Notes: generated from the sequence alone by a model not told the origin. DNA of 64,000 nt from Streptomyces sp. NBC_01445 (GCF_035918235.1 NZ_CP109485.1:4464001-4528000); one strand, 5' to 3'; positions 42,552-51,636 are shown, numbered from the stretch's first letter. Numbers and translations: made by a program.

Positions 42552-42776
42552 TCACCACTGCCCGCCGTATCTCTGCGCACGCTCCCGCAGCCACGCCCGC
42601 ACCCAGACCTCTTCACTCTCCGAGGCCGGCCGCAGGTCTCGCGCCGCGATCGTCGCCACGAAGTACACGAACCGCACGCGCCGCGATTCCCCGTCGACGC
42701 CGAGCGCCTTGCCGGGCCCGTAGACGTCCGTACCGGTGTGGGCGACGAACGCGCCTTCCCCGTGTTGCATCGACAC
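42552..42776 (-). CDS. Small hypothetical protein
   Basis: 74 residues from GTG 42776 (or 72 from ATG 42770). Strand-rich first half (FVAHTGTDVYGPG, RVRFVYFVATIAA) and a helical end (SEEVWVRAWLRERAQRYGG) look protein-like and more balanced in composition than the overlapping frames. No family recognised. It lies between the winged-helix gene and the divergent XRE gene. Confidence 0.5.
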   Translation of the reverse strand: MSMQHGEGAFVAHTGTDVYGPGKALGVDGESRRVRFVYFVATIAARDLRPASESEEVWVRAWLRERAQRYGGQW

Positions 42777-42888
42777 TGCCTCTCGATCTCGCTCTGCGTA
42801 GGAATTCGGTCACAGAGTGAGGTCGCCACAGCTAGGCTCGCCAGTGGTCCGAGCGTGACAACCCAAGTCGCACATACGGGAGTTGCGG

Positions 42889-43719
42889 ATGGCGATCGAG
42901 GACAATCCCGGTTCCCGGACGAGTTACGGGGATGAGCTGCGGCGGCGCCGGGAGGCCGCCGGGTTCACGCAGGAGGAGTTGAGCGCGCGGGCCATCATGT
43001 CGCGCACGCACATCGCCCACATCGAGGCGGGGCGCCGCCGGCCGTCACTTGAGGACGCGCGACGCCTGGACCAGGTGCTGACTACGGGCGGGGTATTCGA
43101 GAACTTCCTGCCCACGCAGGGAGAGGGCAGCGTCGCCGAACACTTCGCGGAAGCATTGGAGTTGGAGCGTCAGGCGACGGTGATCAGGGAGTATGCGCCG
43201 AAGCTTGTCCCGGGAGTCCTTCAGACGGAGGCGTACGCCCGCGAAGTCCTCCAGTCCGGCTTCCCGCCGAAGACGGATGAGGAACGTGACAGGCTCGTTG
43301 TCACACGACTGGACCGGGCGCGCATCCTGGACAACTTCGCTTCGCCTGTTGCCTGGTATCTCCTCGACGAGGCGGTACTACGACGCCCGGTGGGCGGCCC
43401 GGCCGTGATGTGCGAGCAGCTCTGTCACATCGCCGAGTTGGGCGAACGTCGCCGCATTCGCGTGCACGTGCTACCGCTCTCGGTAGGCCTGCATGCCCTC
43501 CTGGAGGGGTTCGTCTCCTTGATGTGGTTCGAGGACCTGCCTCCGGTCGCGTACGTCGAGGGCCTGAAGACGGGCCGGGTCCTTGAACTCCCGTCCGTGG
43601 TACGTGAATGCCAGGCGGTCTACGATCACGCCATGGGCGACGCGCTGTCGCACGGTAAGTCGCTGGCCCTGATCAGGTCCGTCGCGGAGGATTACGCACA
43701 TGACGCACAGCAGCAGTGA
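42889..43719 (+). CDS. XRE-family regulator with DUF5753 domain
   Basis: 276 residues: HTH_3 at about 10-70 (RRREAAGFTQEELSARAIMS, RTHIAHIEAGRRRPS), then the DUF5753 domain (EHFAEALELERQATVIREYA, LVPGVLQTEAYAREVL, VHVLPLSVGLHALLEGFVSL). Very common in Streptomyces, almost always with a small DUF397 protein downstream, as here (20-bp overlap). ATG 42889 follows GGGAG; TTG 42883 is possible. These pairs affect development and antibiotic production in several species and have a toxin/antitoxin-like flavour, but mechanism is open. Confidence 0.9.
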   Translation: MAIEDNPGSRTSYGDELRRRREAAGFTQEELSARAIMSRTHIAHIEAGRRRPSLEDARRLDQVLTTGGVFENFLPTQGEGSVAEHFAEALELERQATVIREYAPKLVPGVLQTEAYAREVLQSGFPPKTDEERDRLVVTRLDRARILDNFASPVAWYLLDEAVLRRPVGGPAVMCEQLCHIAELGERRRIRVHVLPLSVGLHALLEGFVSLMWFEDLPPVAYVEGLKTGRVLELPSVVRECQAVYDHAMGDALSHGKSLALIRSVAEDYAHDAQQQ

Positions 43720-44014
43720 GCAGCAGCGGCATCACATCCGTGTCACCGACGCATCGACCCTGCCCATGTGGCGCAAGTCCAGCTACAGCGGTGGCAGCAG
43801 CGGCGAGTGCCTCGAAGTCAGCGACGCCTGGCGCAAGTCCACGTACAGCGGCGGCGACAGTGGCCAGTGCCTCGAAGTCAACGACCACGCCTGCGCCGCC
43901 CACGTCCCCGTACGGGACAGCAAGAACCCTCACGGTCCGGCCGTCGTGTTCACCGGCGGCGCGTGGACGGCGTTCCTCGGTGCGGTGAAGGCGGCCGGCC
44001 GCCCGCGCCCCTGA
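43700..44014 (+). CDS. DUF397 protein with duplicated core motif
   Basis: 104 residues. The DUF397 signature W(R/T)KSSYS-GG-CLEV appears twice: WRKSSYSGGSSGECLEV and WRKSTYSGGDSGQCLEV, 19 residues apart, followed by the usual VPVRDSKNPHGPAVVF and WTAFL end. Most DUF397 proteins are 60-80 residues with a single motif. The second copy replaces the normal spacing, so the gene probably arose by internal duplication. It overlaps the XRE gene by 20 bp. Confidence 0.9.
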   Translation: MTHSSSEQQRHHIRVTDASTLPMWRKSSYSGGSSGECLEVSDAWRKSTYSGGDSGQCLEVNDHACAAHVPVRDSKNPHGPAVVFTGGAWTAFLGAVKAAGRPRP

Positions 44015-44023
44015 GCGGCGGGC

Positions 44024-44584
44024 CTACTGGCCCACCCTCCCGTCGATGCACTCGCGCAGCAGGTCGGCGTGGCCGCAGTGGCGGGCGTACTCCTCGACCC
44101 GGTGCACCAGCAGCTCCCGGACCGCGATCCCGTCCTTCCCGAGACGCTCGCCCAGATCCGCGTGCCCCGCGAGCGCGGCGTCGGTCGCGGCCTGCTCGCG
44201 TTCGAGATCGGCGTACGCGGCGTCGATCACGGCCTGCTCGGCGACGGCGCCGTTGAAGTCCCCGTCGGGCTCGCCGTACAGCTTCGGCAGCGGTTCGCCG
44301 TCGGTTATCCAGTTGAGCCAGTCCCGCTCCGCCTCGGCGAGGTGCCGGAGGAGGCCGAGCAGCGACATCGTCGACGGCGGCACCGACCGCCGGGCGAGCT
44401 GCTCCGGGTCCAGGCCCTCGCACTTCATGCGCAGGGTCAGGCGGTAGTCCGTCAGGAAGGTCCGGAGCGTCTCCAGCTCGCCCTCCGCGCTGACGCCTTC
44501 GCTGCTGCGGGGGTCGTCGTCCGGGTCGGCCCACATGTCGGGGTAGACGCTCGCCTGGCTCCATCGTGCGGGTTGGTCAGTCAT
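44024..44584 (-). CDS. DinB-family protein (DUF664)
   Basis: 186 residues, four-helix DinB/YfiT fold: LETLRTFLTDYRLTLRMKCE, LLGLLRHLAEAERDWLNWIT with the first His, and the C-terminal RELLVHRVEEYARHCGHADL with the other His ligands (HXXXH arrangement). In actinomycetes such proteins can be thiol-dependent S-transferases (mycothiol type). ATG 44584 chosen over 44593. It converges on the DUF397 gene. Confidence 0.88.
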   Translation of the reverse strand: MTDQPARWSQASVYPDMWADPDDDPRSSEGVSAEGELETLRTFLTDYRLTLRMKCEGLDPEQLARRSVPPSTMSLLGLLRHLAEAERDWLNWITDGEPLPKLYGEPDGDFNGAVAEQAVIDAAYADLEREQAATDAALAGHADLGERLGKDGIAVRELLVHRVEEYARHCGHADLLRECIDGRVGQ

Positions 44585-44685
44585 ACGTCGCATGGTTGTC
44601 GGTGGGGGGCCTGGCTCGCCACTGATTTGCGGTACGCGTGTCCGACGGAGCCCTGCGGGACTGCGGACGTGCCGTCGCCTCGGAG

Positions 44686-45599
44686 CTACTCCTCGTCCTC
44701 GTAACTCTGGAACCAGTGCGTGTCGTAATAGCGGGCGACCGAGTGCGGATGCGAGCGCTCAGTGAGCATGCGGAAGACGAACTCGGCGGCCGTGCCGTCG
44801 AAACGGGTCCAGGAATCCGGGATGTCCTCCGACGCCAGGACGGGCCAGCGGTCGGGGTCGTCGCCTTCGGTGAGCCAGTAGTACTGGTCCACCTGCTCGG
44901 ACGACGCCCACTCCAGGAGTCCGCCGGGGGCCGGGTAGATGCCGTACGGCCTCCACAGGCTCGTACCCGAGCGGGCCGCGAACCCGGCCAGATGCTCCGC
45001 GTTCTCCACGAAGTCCATGCCGGGGACATCGGACTCGGGCACGTAGAGGGTGAGGAAGCCGTCGAAGGCGCCGTATCCGAAGATCTCGGCAAGCTGCTTG
45101 AAGTCCGTGGGCAGCCGGGTGCCGAGCCGCGCCTCCACGCATCCCAGTCGACCGTACGGGCCTCACCCGCCCACCCGGTCACGGCCACGACCCGCTCGAC
45201 CCACGTGGCGTCGTCGGACAGCTCCTCCACAACGGGCACGTCCCGCTCGGCGACGAGGACGACGTGCCGTATGTCGTCCCCCACCCGGACCGTCCCGGCC
45301 CCGATCCACTGGTCGGCGTGCGCCCAGGCTCGCATGTCGATCACGTCGGTGCCGAAGGGCGCGAGCAGGGGCAGCCCGGTCGTAGCGTCCACGGTGGGAT
45401 CGGCGAAGCCGCGCATGGCGAGGTTGCGGGACGCCCCGTACCGGCCGCTGATCCCGTCGATCAGTTCGAGGAGGCCGAGCTCTTCGGAGAGGGCGAGGCA
45501 TACGTGTCCCGAGCCGTGCCCCTCCTCGCAGCACTCGAAGCGCCGAGCGCCTTTGCCGACCAACCGCGTTACAGCATCAACGAGTTCATCCGGTTCCAT
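44686..45599 (-). pseudogene. SUKH/SMI1-KNR4-type gene with a frameshift
   Basis: The upstream part (45599-45139; MEPDELVDAVTRLV to GEARTVDWDA) is open in one frame and the downstream part (45138-44686; VEARLGTRLPTDFKQL to the end) in another. A missing base in GATGC-GTGGAG at about 45139 would join them as DWDA-VEARLG, the normal SMI1/KNR4 entry. The downstream part carries SUKH traits: FKQLAEIFGYGAFDGFL and, later, YWLTEGDDPDRWPVLA. SUKH proteins are often immunity proteins. Either a real frameshift or a base-call error. The 3' end is partly duplicated at 48257. Confidence 0.72.
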
Positions 45600-45843
45600 G
45601 CCCGCCTCTCGCCTCCTGCTCTCGCCTCGCGCAAATCTGCTGTCTTCCTTGATCGCCCCCATGAGTGCCACCCAGCACATGGCGTAGCCGAGTGAGCGAT
45701 TCACGAGCGACTCCTCCGGTTCTCCTCAGGGAAGCCGGGCCGGTTCTACAGCACGCCACCCTCAGCGCGCGAGCGGCCGGAGCTTTCGGACATCGCTACG
45801 CGTGCGGCGCGCTCCTCGCATCAGGACGCCTGTAGGAAACGCC

Positions 45844-47064
45844 CTAGTCCGTGACGGCGGGTTCCGGCAGGACGTCCGGGCGTGTCCCGGGGACGGTCGG
45901 CCGTCGCTCCTCACGCCTGCCCAGCGCCGCGAGAGCCAGCGTCACGGTGACCGAACCGGCCGCCATCAGCGTGATCGCCGTGGCGGAGGAGGTGAGTTGG
46001 GCCAGCGTGCCCGCGAGGAGGGCGCCGATGCCTTGGAGGGCGGCCATGCCGGTGGCGTGCAGGCCGAGGGCCTGGCCCGCGAGGTCGTCCGGGGTGAGGG
46101 ACAACAGACGTTCCTGCAGGACCAGACTCGCGGCGAAACCGACGGAGGCGACGGTGACGGCCACCGCCGACAGCGCCACTCCCGGCCGCAGGACGAAGAA
46201 CAGGTAGGGAGCCGCGAGGAGCAGTCGCAGCGGGGTCGCGAGACGGGGGCGCACCCCGGGCGGCACCAGGCGGCCCACCGCCATGTCACCCACGAACATG
46301 CCCAGCGCCCCGACCGCGTACAGCGTGCCGGCGGCTCCGGGAGCGTAGGAGACATAGAGCGAATCGCTGCCGACGATCAGGCCATTGGGGACCCACAGGC
46401 CCAGGTACGCCAGGCGGCGGGGGCGCGAGGACCACAGGAGGGCGTTGGTGCGCCAGGTCGCGGCGACGGACGGGCGGCCGGAGGAGCGCGGAGCCCGCGC
46501 CATGAGGCACAAGCGGGTGACGAGGGCCGACGTCACGTACAGCGCTGCCGCGAGGAGCAGACAGGTCCGTGGGGACAGGAGCGCAAGCAGTACACCGCCC
46601 GTCGCGAAACCGGCCATCTGCGTCAGGCCCCAGAGCATGTTGTAGATCGAACGGCCAAGCACATAGCCGTCCTTCGGCAGGATCTCGTTGAGCAGCCCCC
46701 CGCGCACTCCCCCGCCCAGCGACGCAACCAACCCCTGCCCGAGTACGACGACGAACACCGCCCAGACCGGCAGCCCGGGCAGCGCGAGGACCGCCGTGCC
46801 GGCCGCGAAGGCGAGGGCGAGGCCGGACAGGACCGCGCGCGGGGGCAGGCGGTCGGAGCCCGAGAGCAGGAACGCGCCCCCCAGCAACTGCGCCAATTGC
46901 GGCCCGAACATGCTCACCGCCGACAGGAGCGGGGAGCCGGTGGCCCTGAAGACCAGCGTGCCCAGGGCCAGGCCGCCGATCGTCTGGGCGGCGGCGAAAG
47001 CGGCGAAGGAGAGCAGGAACGGGGCGAACTCCGGCGTGCGGAACAGGGTGCGGTAGCTGCGCAT
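45844..47064 (-). CDS. MFS transporter
   Basis: About 406 residues, 12 hydrophobic helices. Start region MRSYRTLFRTPEFAPFLLSF, a basic loop after helix 2 (SGSDRLPPRAVL, a weak motif A), and helices including VFVVVLGQGLVASLGGG and MLWGLTQMAGFATGG. It belongs to actinobacterial MFS exporters that are usually divergent from an ArsR/DUF5937 regulator; that regulator is present here but truncated. ATG 47064; no Shine-Dalgarno seen. A longer frame from 47280 runs through the regulator remnant and is unlikely. Confidence 0.85.
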   Translation of the reverse strand: MRSYRTLFRTPEFAPFLLSFAAFAAAQTIGGLALGTLVFRATGSPLLSAVSMFGPQLAQLLGGAFLLSGSDRLPPRAVLSGLALAFAAGTAVLALPGLPVWAVFVVVLGQGLVASLGGGVRGGLLNEILPKDGYVLGRSIYNMLWGLTQMAGFATGGVLLALLSPRTCLLLAAALYVTSALVTRLCLMARAPRSSGRPSVAATWRTNALLWSSRPRRLAYLGLWVPNGLIVGSDSLYVSYAPGAAGTLYAVGALGMFVGDMAVGRLVPPGVRPRLATPLRLLLAAPYLFFVLRPGVALSAVAVTVASVGFAASLVLQERLLSLTPDDLAGQALGLHATGMAALQGIGALLAGTLAQLTSSATAITLMAAGSVTVTLALAALGRREERRPTVPGTRPDVLPEPAVTD

Positions 47065-47130
47065 GCATCGAAGTCTGGGAGCGGACTGGGGGTCGTGTTC
47101 ACTGTTTCGCCGACACGCGAAAGGTCGTAC

Positions 47131-47345
47131 GTGCGCATGGGCTTGTGGCAGATCGACGCGGACAGCCTCGCCCGCAGCCGGTTCGTGCTCCCGCCGTTCG
47201 CCGAGCCCTTCGCGAGCCTGAGGCTGCTGCACGCGGGAACCGGTTCCCATCCGGGCGAGGATGCCTGGCTGCGCACGCACCTGCCCGGCTACCGTGCGCG
47301 CCTGGCGGCCGAACCGGTGGCCGCACCCCTCGTACAGGTGGTCGG
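47131..47345 (+). pseudogene. Truncated ArsR-like (DUF5937-type) regulator
   Basis: From GTG 47131: GLWQIDADSLARSRFVLPPF then LRLLHAGTGSHPGEDAWLRT. This is the N-terminal part of the ArsR-type regulators that face such MFS genes in Streptomyces, usually over 300 residues with a C-terminal winged helix. Here homology stops near 47345 and the frame closes at 47433 inside the 3' end of the opposite lipoprotein gene. The DNA-binding part is lost, so the MFS gene has lost its local regulator. Confidence 0.65.
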
Positions 47346-47357
47346 GCTGAAGGCCCG

Positions 47358-48248
47358 TCAGCCCACGTCCGCGGGCAGGCTGATGCTCTCTTTGAACACC
47401 CCGCCATTCACCTCGCTCACGTCCTGCCGGTAGTTGATGTACCCGTCGTCGTGCGGAATGAGGAAGGTGAACCCGAACCGATGGGCTTTGATCCGCCCGG
47501 TCCTGGCGTCCAGGGTCAGCGTCTCGTTGAACCAGGCGAGCGTGATCTCGGACTTGCTGGTGGCGATGCCGGCGCCCTGGAGCTGGGTGAGGATGGGGTC
47601 GAGCTCGCGGACGGCGGTCTTCACGTAGGCGCGGTCCTGTACGTCCTTCAACGCCGATGGCGGAAGCTTGATTTGAAGCTCGGCCGTGTCGCCCTTCTTC
47701 ACCACGGTGACGTCCTTGTTGCCCGCCTTGAGATAACCCCGGTACGCGTCGATGGCGGCCACCGAGTCCTCGACCTTGTTCTCCATCGCGGGGTCGGTGG
47801 AGGCGCCCTTCTTCCAGGCGGCGGTCCCCTCCTTGACGTAGGTCGTACCGCCGACGACAAACACCTTCTCCGCCTTCTGTACACCCTTGCTGCTGGTGAT
47901 GACACCCTGCGAACGGAAGGCCTCCGGCTTCCCGGTGCGCGACACAGTGGCCTCGTAGGACGCGCCGCTCTCCTGCTCCTGGAGCTTGAGGACCTCTTCG
48001 CCCTCCACGGCGAAGGTCCAGCCGGGTTCGGCGGCCATGGCTTTGTCGGCGAGGTCGAGGAAGTCGGCGGGGGTGGTGGGCGCGGAGGCTTTCGCCTCTC
48101 CCTTCGCCTTCTCCTGCACCTTCGCGTCAGCCTGCTTCGTTGCGGTGGGCCTGGCCGCGTCCGAGCCACCCGCCCCCGCGCCGCAACCGGCCAACACGAC
48201 GCACAGGGGCGATATAGCCGTCAGACATCCCAGACGAAATCTCTTCAC
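47358..48248 (-). CDS. Secreted lipoprotein (LppX/LprAFG-like size, unknown ligand)
   Basis: 296 residues: signal peptide with lipobox VLAGC (Cys about 22), a Lys/Ala/Glu-rich linker, then a domain of alternating strands: FAVEGEEVLKLQEQESGASY, VFVVGGTTYVKEGTAAWKKG, LTLDARTGRIKAHRFGF. The layout resembles the half-barrel lipoproteins of actinobacteria (LppX/LprG type), which carry lipids, but this is only a fold-level resemblance. ATG 48248. The end overlaps the remnant regulator at 47345-47433 on the other strand. Confidence 0.78.
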   Translation of the reverse strand: MKRFRLGCLTAISPLCVVLAGCGAGAGGSDAARPTATKQADAKVQEKAKGEAKASAPTTPADFLDLADKAMAAEPGWTFAVEGEEVLKLQEQESGASYEATVSRTGKPEAFRSQGVITSSKGVQKAEKVFVVGGTTYVKEGTAAWKKGASTDPAMENKVEDSVAAIDAYRGYLKAGNKDVTVVKKGDTAELQIKLPPSALKDVQDRAYVKTAVRELDPILTQLQGAGIATSKSEITLAWFNETLTLDARTGRIKAHRFGFTFLIPHDDGYINYRQDVSEVNGGVFKESISLPADVG

Positions 48249-48256
48249 TTTGCGGC

Positions 48257-48378
48257 CTACTCCTCGTCCTCGTAACTCTGGAACCAGTGGGTGTCGTAGT
48301 ACCTGGCGATCGAGTGGGGTGCGAGCGCTCGGTGAGCATACGGAAGATGAACTCGGCGACGGTGCCGTCGAAGCGGAT
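48257..48378 (-). pseudogene. Remnant copy of the SUKH gene 3' end
   Basis: About 120 bp closely match the 3' end of the gene at 44686 (ctactcctcgtcctcgtaac at the stop side, then gagcgctcggtgagcat). A one-base deletion in the GAGTGGGGTGCGAGCG segment shifts the frame. It begins 9 bp upstream of the lipoprotein start on the same strand; homology ends at about 48378. Confidence 0.75.
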
Positions 48379-48724
48379 CTACATCTGCCACATCGCCGCA
48401 GGCGCGAAGGGGTCCTGGCCGGTGGACGGGTCGGACGACGACGCGGATGCGCGATGCATCACGATCTCCTCCGCCCGGATGGACATCCGGATCTGGTCGC
48501 GTCTGCGGCCGTCCGTCGACCGGTTCGGGTCCGCCGTCACCGTCGCCGGTCTCACCGGGGACGGCGTCGCAGGCCTCGCGATCGGCGCCGAGGGCGAGAA
48601 CGCGGGCGACGGGACCGTGATGACCGTGGGCGGCGGGACAGGTGCCTCTTACAGGCCCACCGCGCTCGGGACGGCCACCGGTGCCGGTATCGGTGACGAA
48701 CCGGACCCGGTGACTTACGGGTGA
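48379..48724 (+). pseudogene. Remnant of an FG-GAP repeat protein
   Basis: In the frame ending at TGA 48722, SVDRFGSAVTVAGLTGDGVA and AIGAEGENAGDGTV are recognisable FG-GAP repeats close to the last repeat of the amidase that starts 146 bp downstream (LVIGAAGEDAGNGTLL, LGTATGN). Nothing upstream supplies a start or signal peptide. Probably a decayed piece of a related gene. Confidence 0.6.
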
Positions 48725-48869
48725 TTATCGGGCGATTTCCAGGTGGATTCCAGGTGACGTGCAGCACACCAGCACAACCAGTGACGTTTCCCGATGGTCG
48801 ATCGCTGGATAGAGCAGCTACCCGTGTGACGGGTGAGGCATTTGTGAACTTATTCGAGGGGTGGGGCAT

Positions 48870-51620
48870 TTGAGCCCGCGTAATCCGCGTGCGCGCAGAT
48901 CACATGCGTACAAACCGCTGAGTCTCAAGCGCAGGGCCTGGGTGACGGTGGGGGCCGTCGTCCTCGGTGGCGCGGGCGTGGTGACGTACGCCGTCGCCAG
49001 CCCGGAGGCGTCCGGCGGCTCCGGCCCCTCCGCGACGACTCCGCGGCCGGTCAAGGTGCGCTCCGCCGAACTGAAGGCCGACGGCAGCACCAAGCGGGAA
49101 CTCCCGCGCACCGGCACGGAGCCGTTCTCTCTGGTCGGGGTGACCTGGGACAAGCAGAGCGCCGAGCTCAAGGGCACCGCCCAGGTCCGCACGCGCAGCA
49201 GCGTGACCGGGAAGTGGACCGACTGGGTGTCCGTGAACACGGACTCGCACCTGCCCGACCCCGACACCGCCGAGAGCAAGAACGGCGTGCGGGGCATGTC
49301 CGAGTCCCGGTGGGTCGGGCCCTCGGACGGCGTCGAGGCCCGCGTGGTCGCCGCCGACGGGTCGTCGACCGCGCTGCCCAAGGGGCTCACCCTGGCGATG
49401 GTCGACCCGGGCGTCACCTCGAAGGAGGCCAAGGAAGCGAAGGCATCCGTCGCCTCCGGTGGGCCGCAGAACGCGGCGTACACCACCGACCTCGACGAGT
49501 CCCCCTCGCCGTCTCCCTCGGACTCCGCCACGGAGAGCCCCTCGCCTTCGGCGTCGCCCAGTGACTCGGCTCCGGCCGGCTCCCCGAGCCCGTCGGACTC
49601 CGCCTCGGCGAGCGCGAGCCCCAGCCCGTCGCCGACGCCCACCAAGCCCCCGGCCCCGCCCTCCACGGTGAAGCAGCCGCCGATCATCATGCGGTCGGAG
49701 TGGAAGCCGGACACCTCTCTCGCGGTCAACTACAGCCCGCCGGAGTACATCGACAAGGTCCAGGCCGCGTTCATCCACCACACCGTGGACGCGAACAACT
49801 ACAGCTGCGCCGACTCGGCCAAGCTGATCCGTGCCGACTACGCGTACCACGTGAAGCCGGAGCCGGACGGCAACGGCTGGAAGGACATCGGCTACAACTT
49901 CCTGGTCGACAAGTGCGGACAGATATTCGAGGGCCGCGAGGGCGGCATCGACGAGCCCGTCCTCGGCGCGCACACGTACGGCTTCAACTCGTACTCGACC
50001 GGCATCGCGATCCTCGGCAACTTCGTGGACTCCAAGCCCTCACGGGCCGCGATGGAGTCCGCCGCACGCATCGCCGCGTACAAGCTCGGCCAGTACGGCG
50101 TCGACCCGAACGGCTCGGTGAACCTCGTCGCCGCCGCTGACACCGGCGTCTACAAGACCGGCCAGACCGCGACCCTGCGCACCGTCTCCGGCCACCAGGA
50201 CGCGTACGCCACCGAGTGCCCGGGCAAGCAGCTCGAGGACCGGCTCGGCACGATCCGCTCCTTCGCCGCCGGCGCGGGCCGCAGCTCCGCCATCCCCACC
50301 GCCGACGTGAACCGCGACGGCATCAGCGACCTCGTCACCGGCCTGCCCAGCGCCTCCAGCGGCGGCCGCGTCGTCGTCGTGCCGGGCGGCGCGAGCGGCC
50401 CCGACAGCGCCAAGAAGATCTCGCTCACGCAGTCCAGCCCGGGCGTGCCCGGCACCGGTGAGACCGGTGACCAGTGGGGCGCCGCCGTGGCCACCGGCGA
50501 CATCAACGGCGACGGCTACGCCGACCTCGCGATCGGCCAGCCCGGCGAGAACGACACCTCCTCGCACGCCGACCGCGGCGCCGTCACCATCCTGTACGGC
50601 CCCGCCTTCACCACCGGCGCGCAGATGAACCTCGACGAGGGCTTCTACGCCAACGGCGCCAAGTACGGCTCCGCCGTGGCAGTCGGCGACTTCAACGCCG
50701 ACGGCAAGGCGGACGTCTTCGCGTCCTCCACCGGTACCGGCGGCACCTGGACCGCGCGCTACGCCGAGGGCCAGGAGAGCAGCTCCAACATCACCAGCGG
50801 TGACACGGCCCTCTCCTACGAGGACGCCACCAGCGGCGACTTCAACAAGGACGGCTACGCGGACGTCGCGCTCAACTACCGCGACTCGACCTCCGTCGGC
50901 CGGGTCGTCTGGTTCAAGGGCGGCAGGAACGGCCTGACCAAGGCCGGCACGCTCTCGGTCAAGGGCGGCCGCTCCATCGCCTCCGGCGACCTCAACGGCG
51001 ACAGCGTCGACGACATCGTCATCGGCCAGCCCTACACCGCCGAGTCCGGCGCCTACGCGGGCGGCCAGGTCACCGCGGTCTACGGCTCGAAGATCACGTC
51101 CACGACGCCCGGCGGCCTCACCGCCACGGGCGCCAAGACGATCCACCAGGCCACCAGCGGTGTCCCGGGCGCGGCCGAGTCCGGCGACGCCCTCGGCAGC
51201 TCCGTCGCGGTCGGCGACTACAACGCCGACGGCTACGCGGACGTCCTGGCCGGCGCCCCGAACGAGGACATCACCCGCACCAGCAACCGTTCCAACGCGG
51301 GTACGTCGCTGCTGTTCAAGGGCTCGTCGACCGGCCTCACCGGCACCGGCGCCATCGCCGTATCGCAGGACGAGCCCGGTGTCCCCGGCTCGACGGAGAC
51401 CAACGACAATCTGGGCTCCGCCGTCTCCCTCACCGACCTGACCGGCTTCGGCCGCGCGGACCTGGTGATCGGCGCCGCGGGCGAGGACGCGGGCAACGGC
51501 ACACTCCTGTACGTCCCGAGCAATAGCACGGGGCTCGGCCTGTCGACGTCCAAGTACTACGGACTGACACAGCTCGGCACCGCGACGGGCAACCACCTGG
51601 GCACCACGCTGGCGCCGTAG
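48870..51620 (+). CDS. Secreted PGRP-type amidase with seven FG-GAP repeats
   Basis: About 916 residues: signal/anchor helix (LKRRAWVTVGAVVLGGAGVV), a first domain of about 130 residues, a Ser/Pro linker (about 205-265), an amidase/peptidoglycan-recognition domain (about 275-470; zinc ligands in FIHHT and SGHQDAYATECPG, plus YNFLVDKCGQIFEGREGG), and seven FG-GAP blocks with Ca-binding loops such as DINGDGYADLAIG, DFNADGKADVF, DYNADGYADVLAG. It should cut or bind peptidoglycan outside the cell, the repeats forming a beta-propeller. TTG 48870 follows GAGGGGTGGGG; GTG 48861 is the alternative. Confidence 0.9.
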   Translation: MSPRNPRARRSHAYKPLSLKRRAWVTVGAVVLGGAGVVTYAVASPEASGGSGPSATTPRPVKVRSAELKADGSTKRELPRTGTEPFSLVGVTWDKQSAELKGTAQVRTRSSVTGKWTDWVSVNTDSHLPDPDTAESKNGVRGMSESRWVGPSDGVEARVVAADGSSTALPKGLTLAMVDPGVTSKEAKEAKASVASGGPQNAAYTTDLDESPSPSPSDSATESPSPSASPSDSAPAGSPSPSDSASASASPSPSPTPTKPPAPPSTVKQPPIIMRSEWKPDTSLAVNYSPPEYIDKVQAAFIHHTVDANNYSCADSAKLIRADYAYHVKPEPDGNGWKDIGYNFLVDKCGQIFEGREGGIDEPVLGAHTYGFNSYSTGIAILGNFVDSKPSRAAMESAARIAAYKLGQYGVDPNGSVNLVAAADTGVYKTGQTATLRTVSGHQDAYATECPGKQLEDRLGTIRSFAAGAGRSSAIPTADVNRDGISDLVTGLPSASSGGRVVVVPGGASGPDSAKKISLTQSSPGVPGTGETGDQWGAAVATGDINGDGYADLAIGQPGENDTSSHADRGAVTILYGPAFTTGAQMNLDEGFYANGAKYGSAVAVGDFNADGKADVFASSTGTGGTWTARYAEGQESSSNITSGDTALSYEDATSGDFNKDGYADVALNYRDSTSVGRVVWFKGGRNGLTKAGTLSVKGGRSIASGDLNGDSVDDIVIGQPYTAESGAYAGGQVTAVYGSKITSTTPGGLTATGAKTIHQATSGVPGAAESGDALGSSVAVGDYNADGYADVLAGAPNEDITRTSNRSNAGTSLLFKGSSTGLTGTGAIAVSQDEPGVPGSTETNDNLGSAVSLTDLTGFGRADLVIGAAGEDAGNGTLLYVPSNSTGLGLSTSKYYGLTQLGTATGNHLGTTLAP

Positions 51621-51636
51621 GACTGTCCTGTAGAAC

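Noticed and set aside
45802..47433. A long plus-strand frame across the MFS gene.
   Set aside because: Only its last part from 47131 resembles a protein family (the regulator remnant); the rest is antisense to MFS helices.
42000..49000. Integrated mobile element.
   Set aside because: Gene decay and DUF397/XRE genes suggest accessory DNA, but no integrase, transposase, tRNA attachment site or terminal repeats were found.
49500..49680. Repetitive Ser/Pro-coding stretch considered as a DNA repeat array.
   Set aside because: It is the linker of the amidase; codons vary and no regular repeat unit or spacer pattern exists, so it is not a CRISPR or minisatellite.
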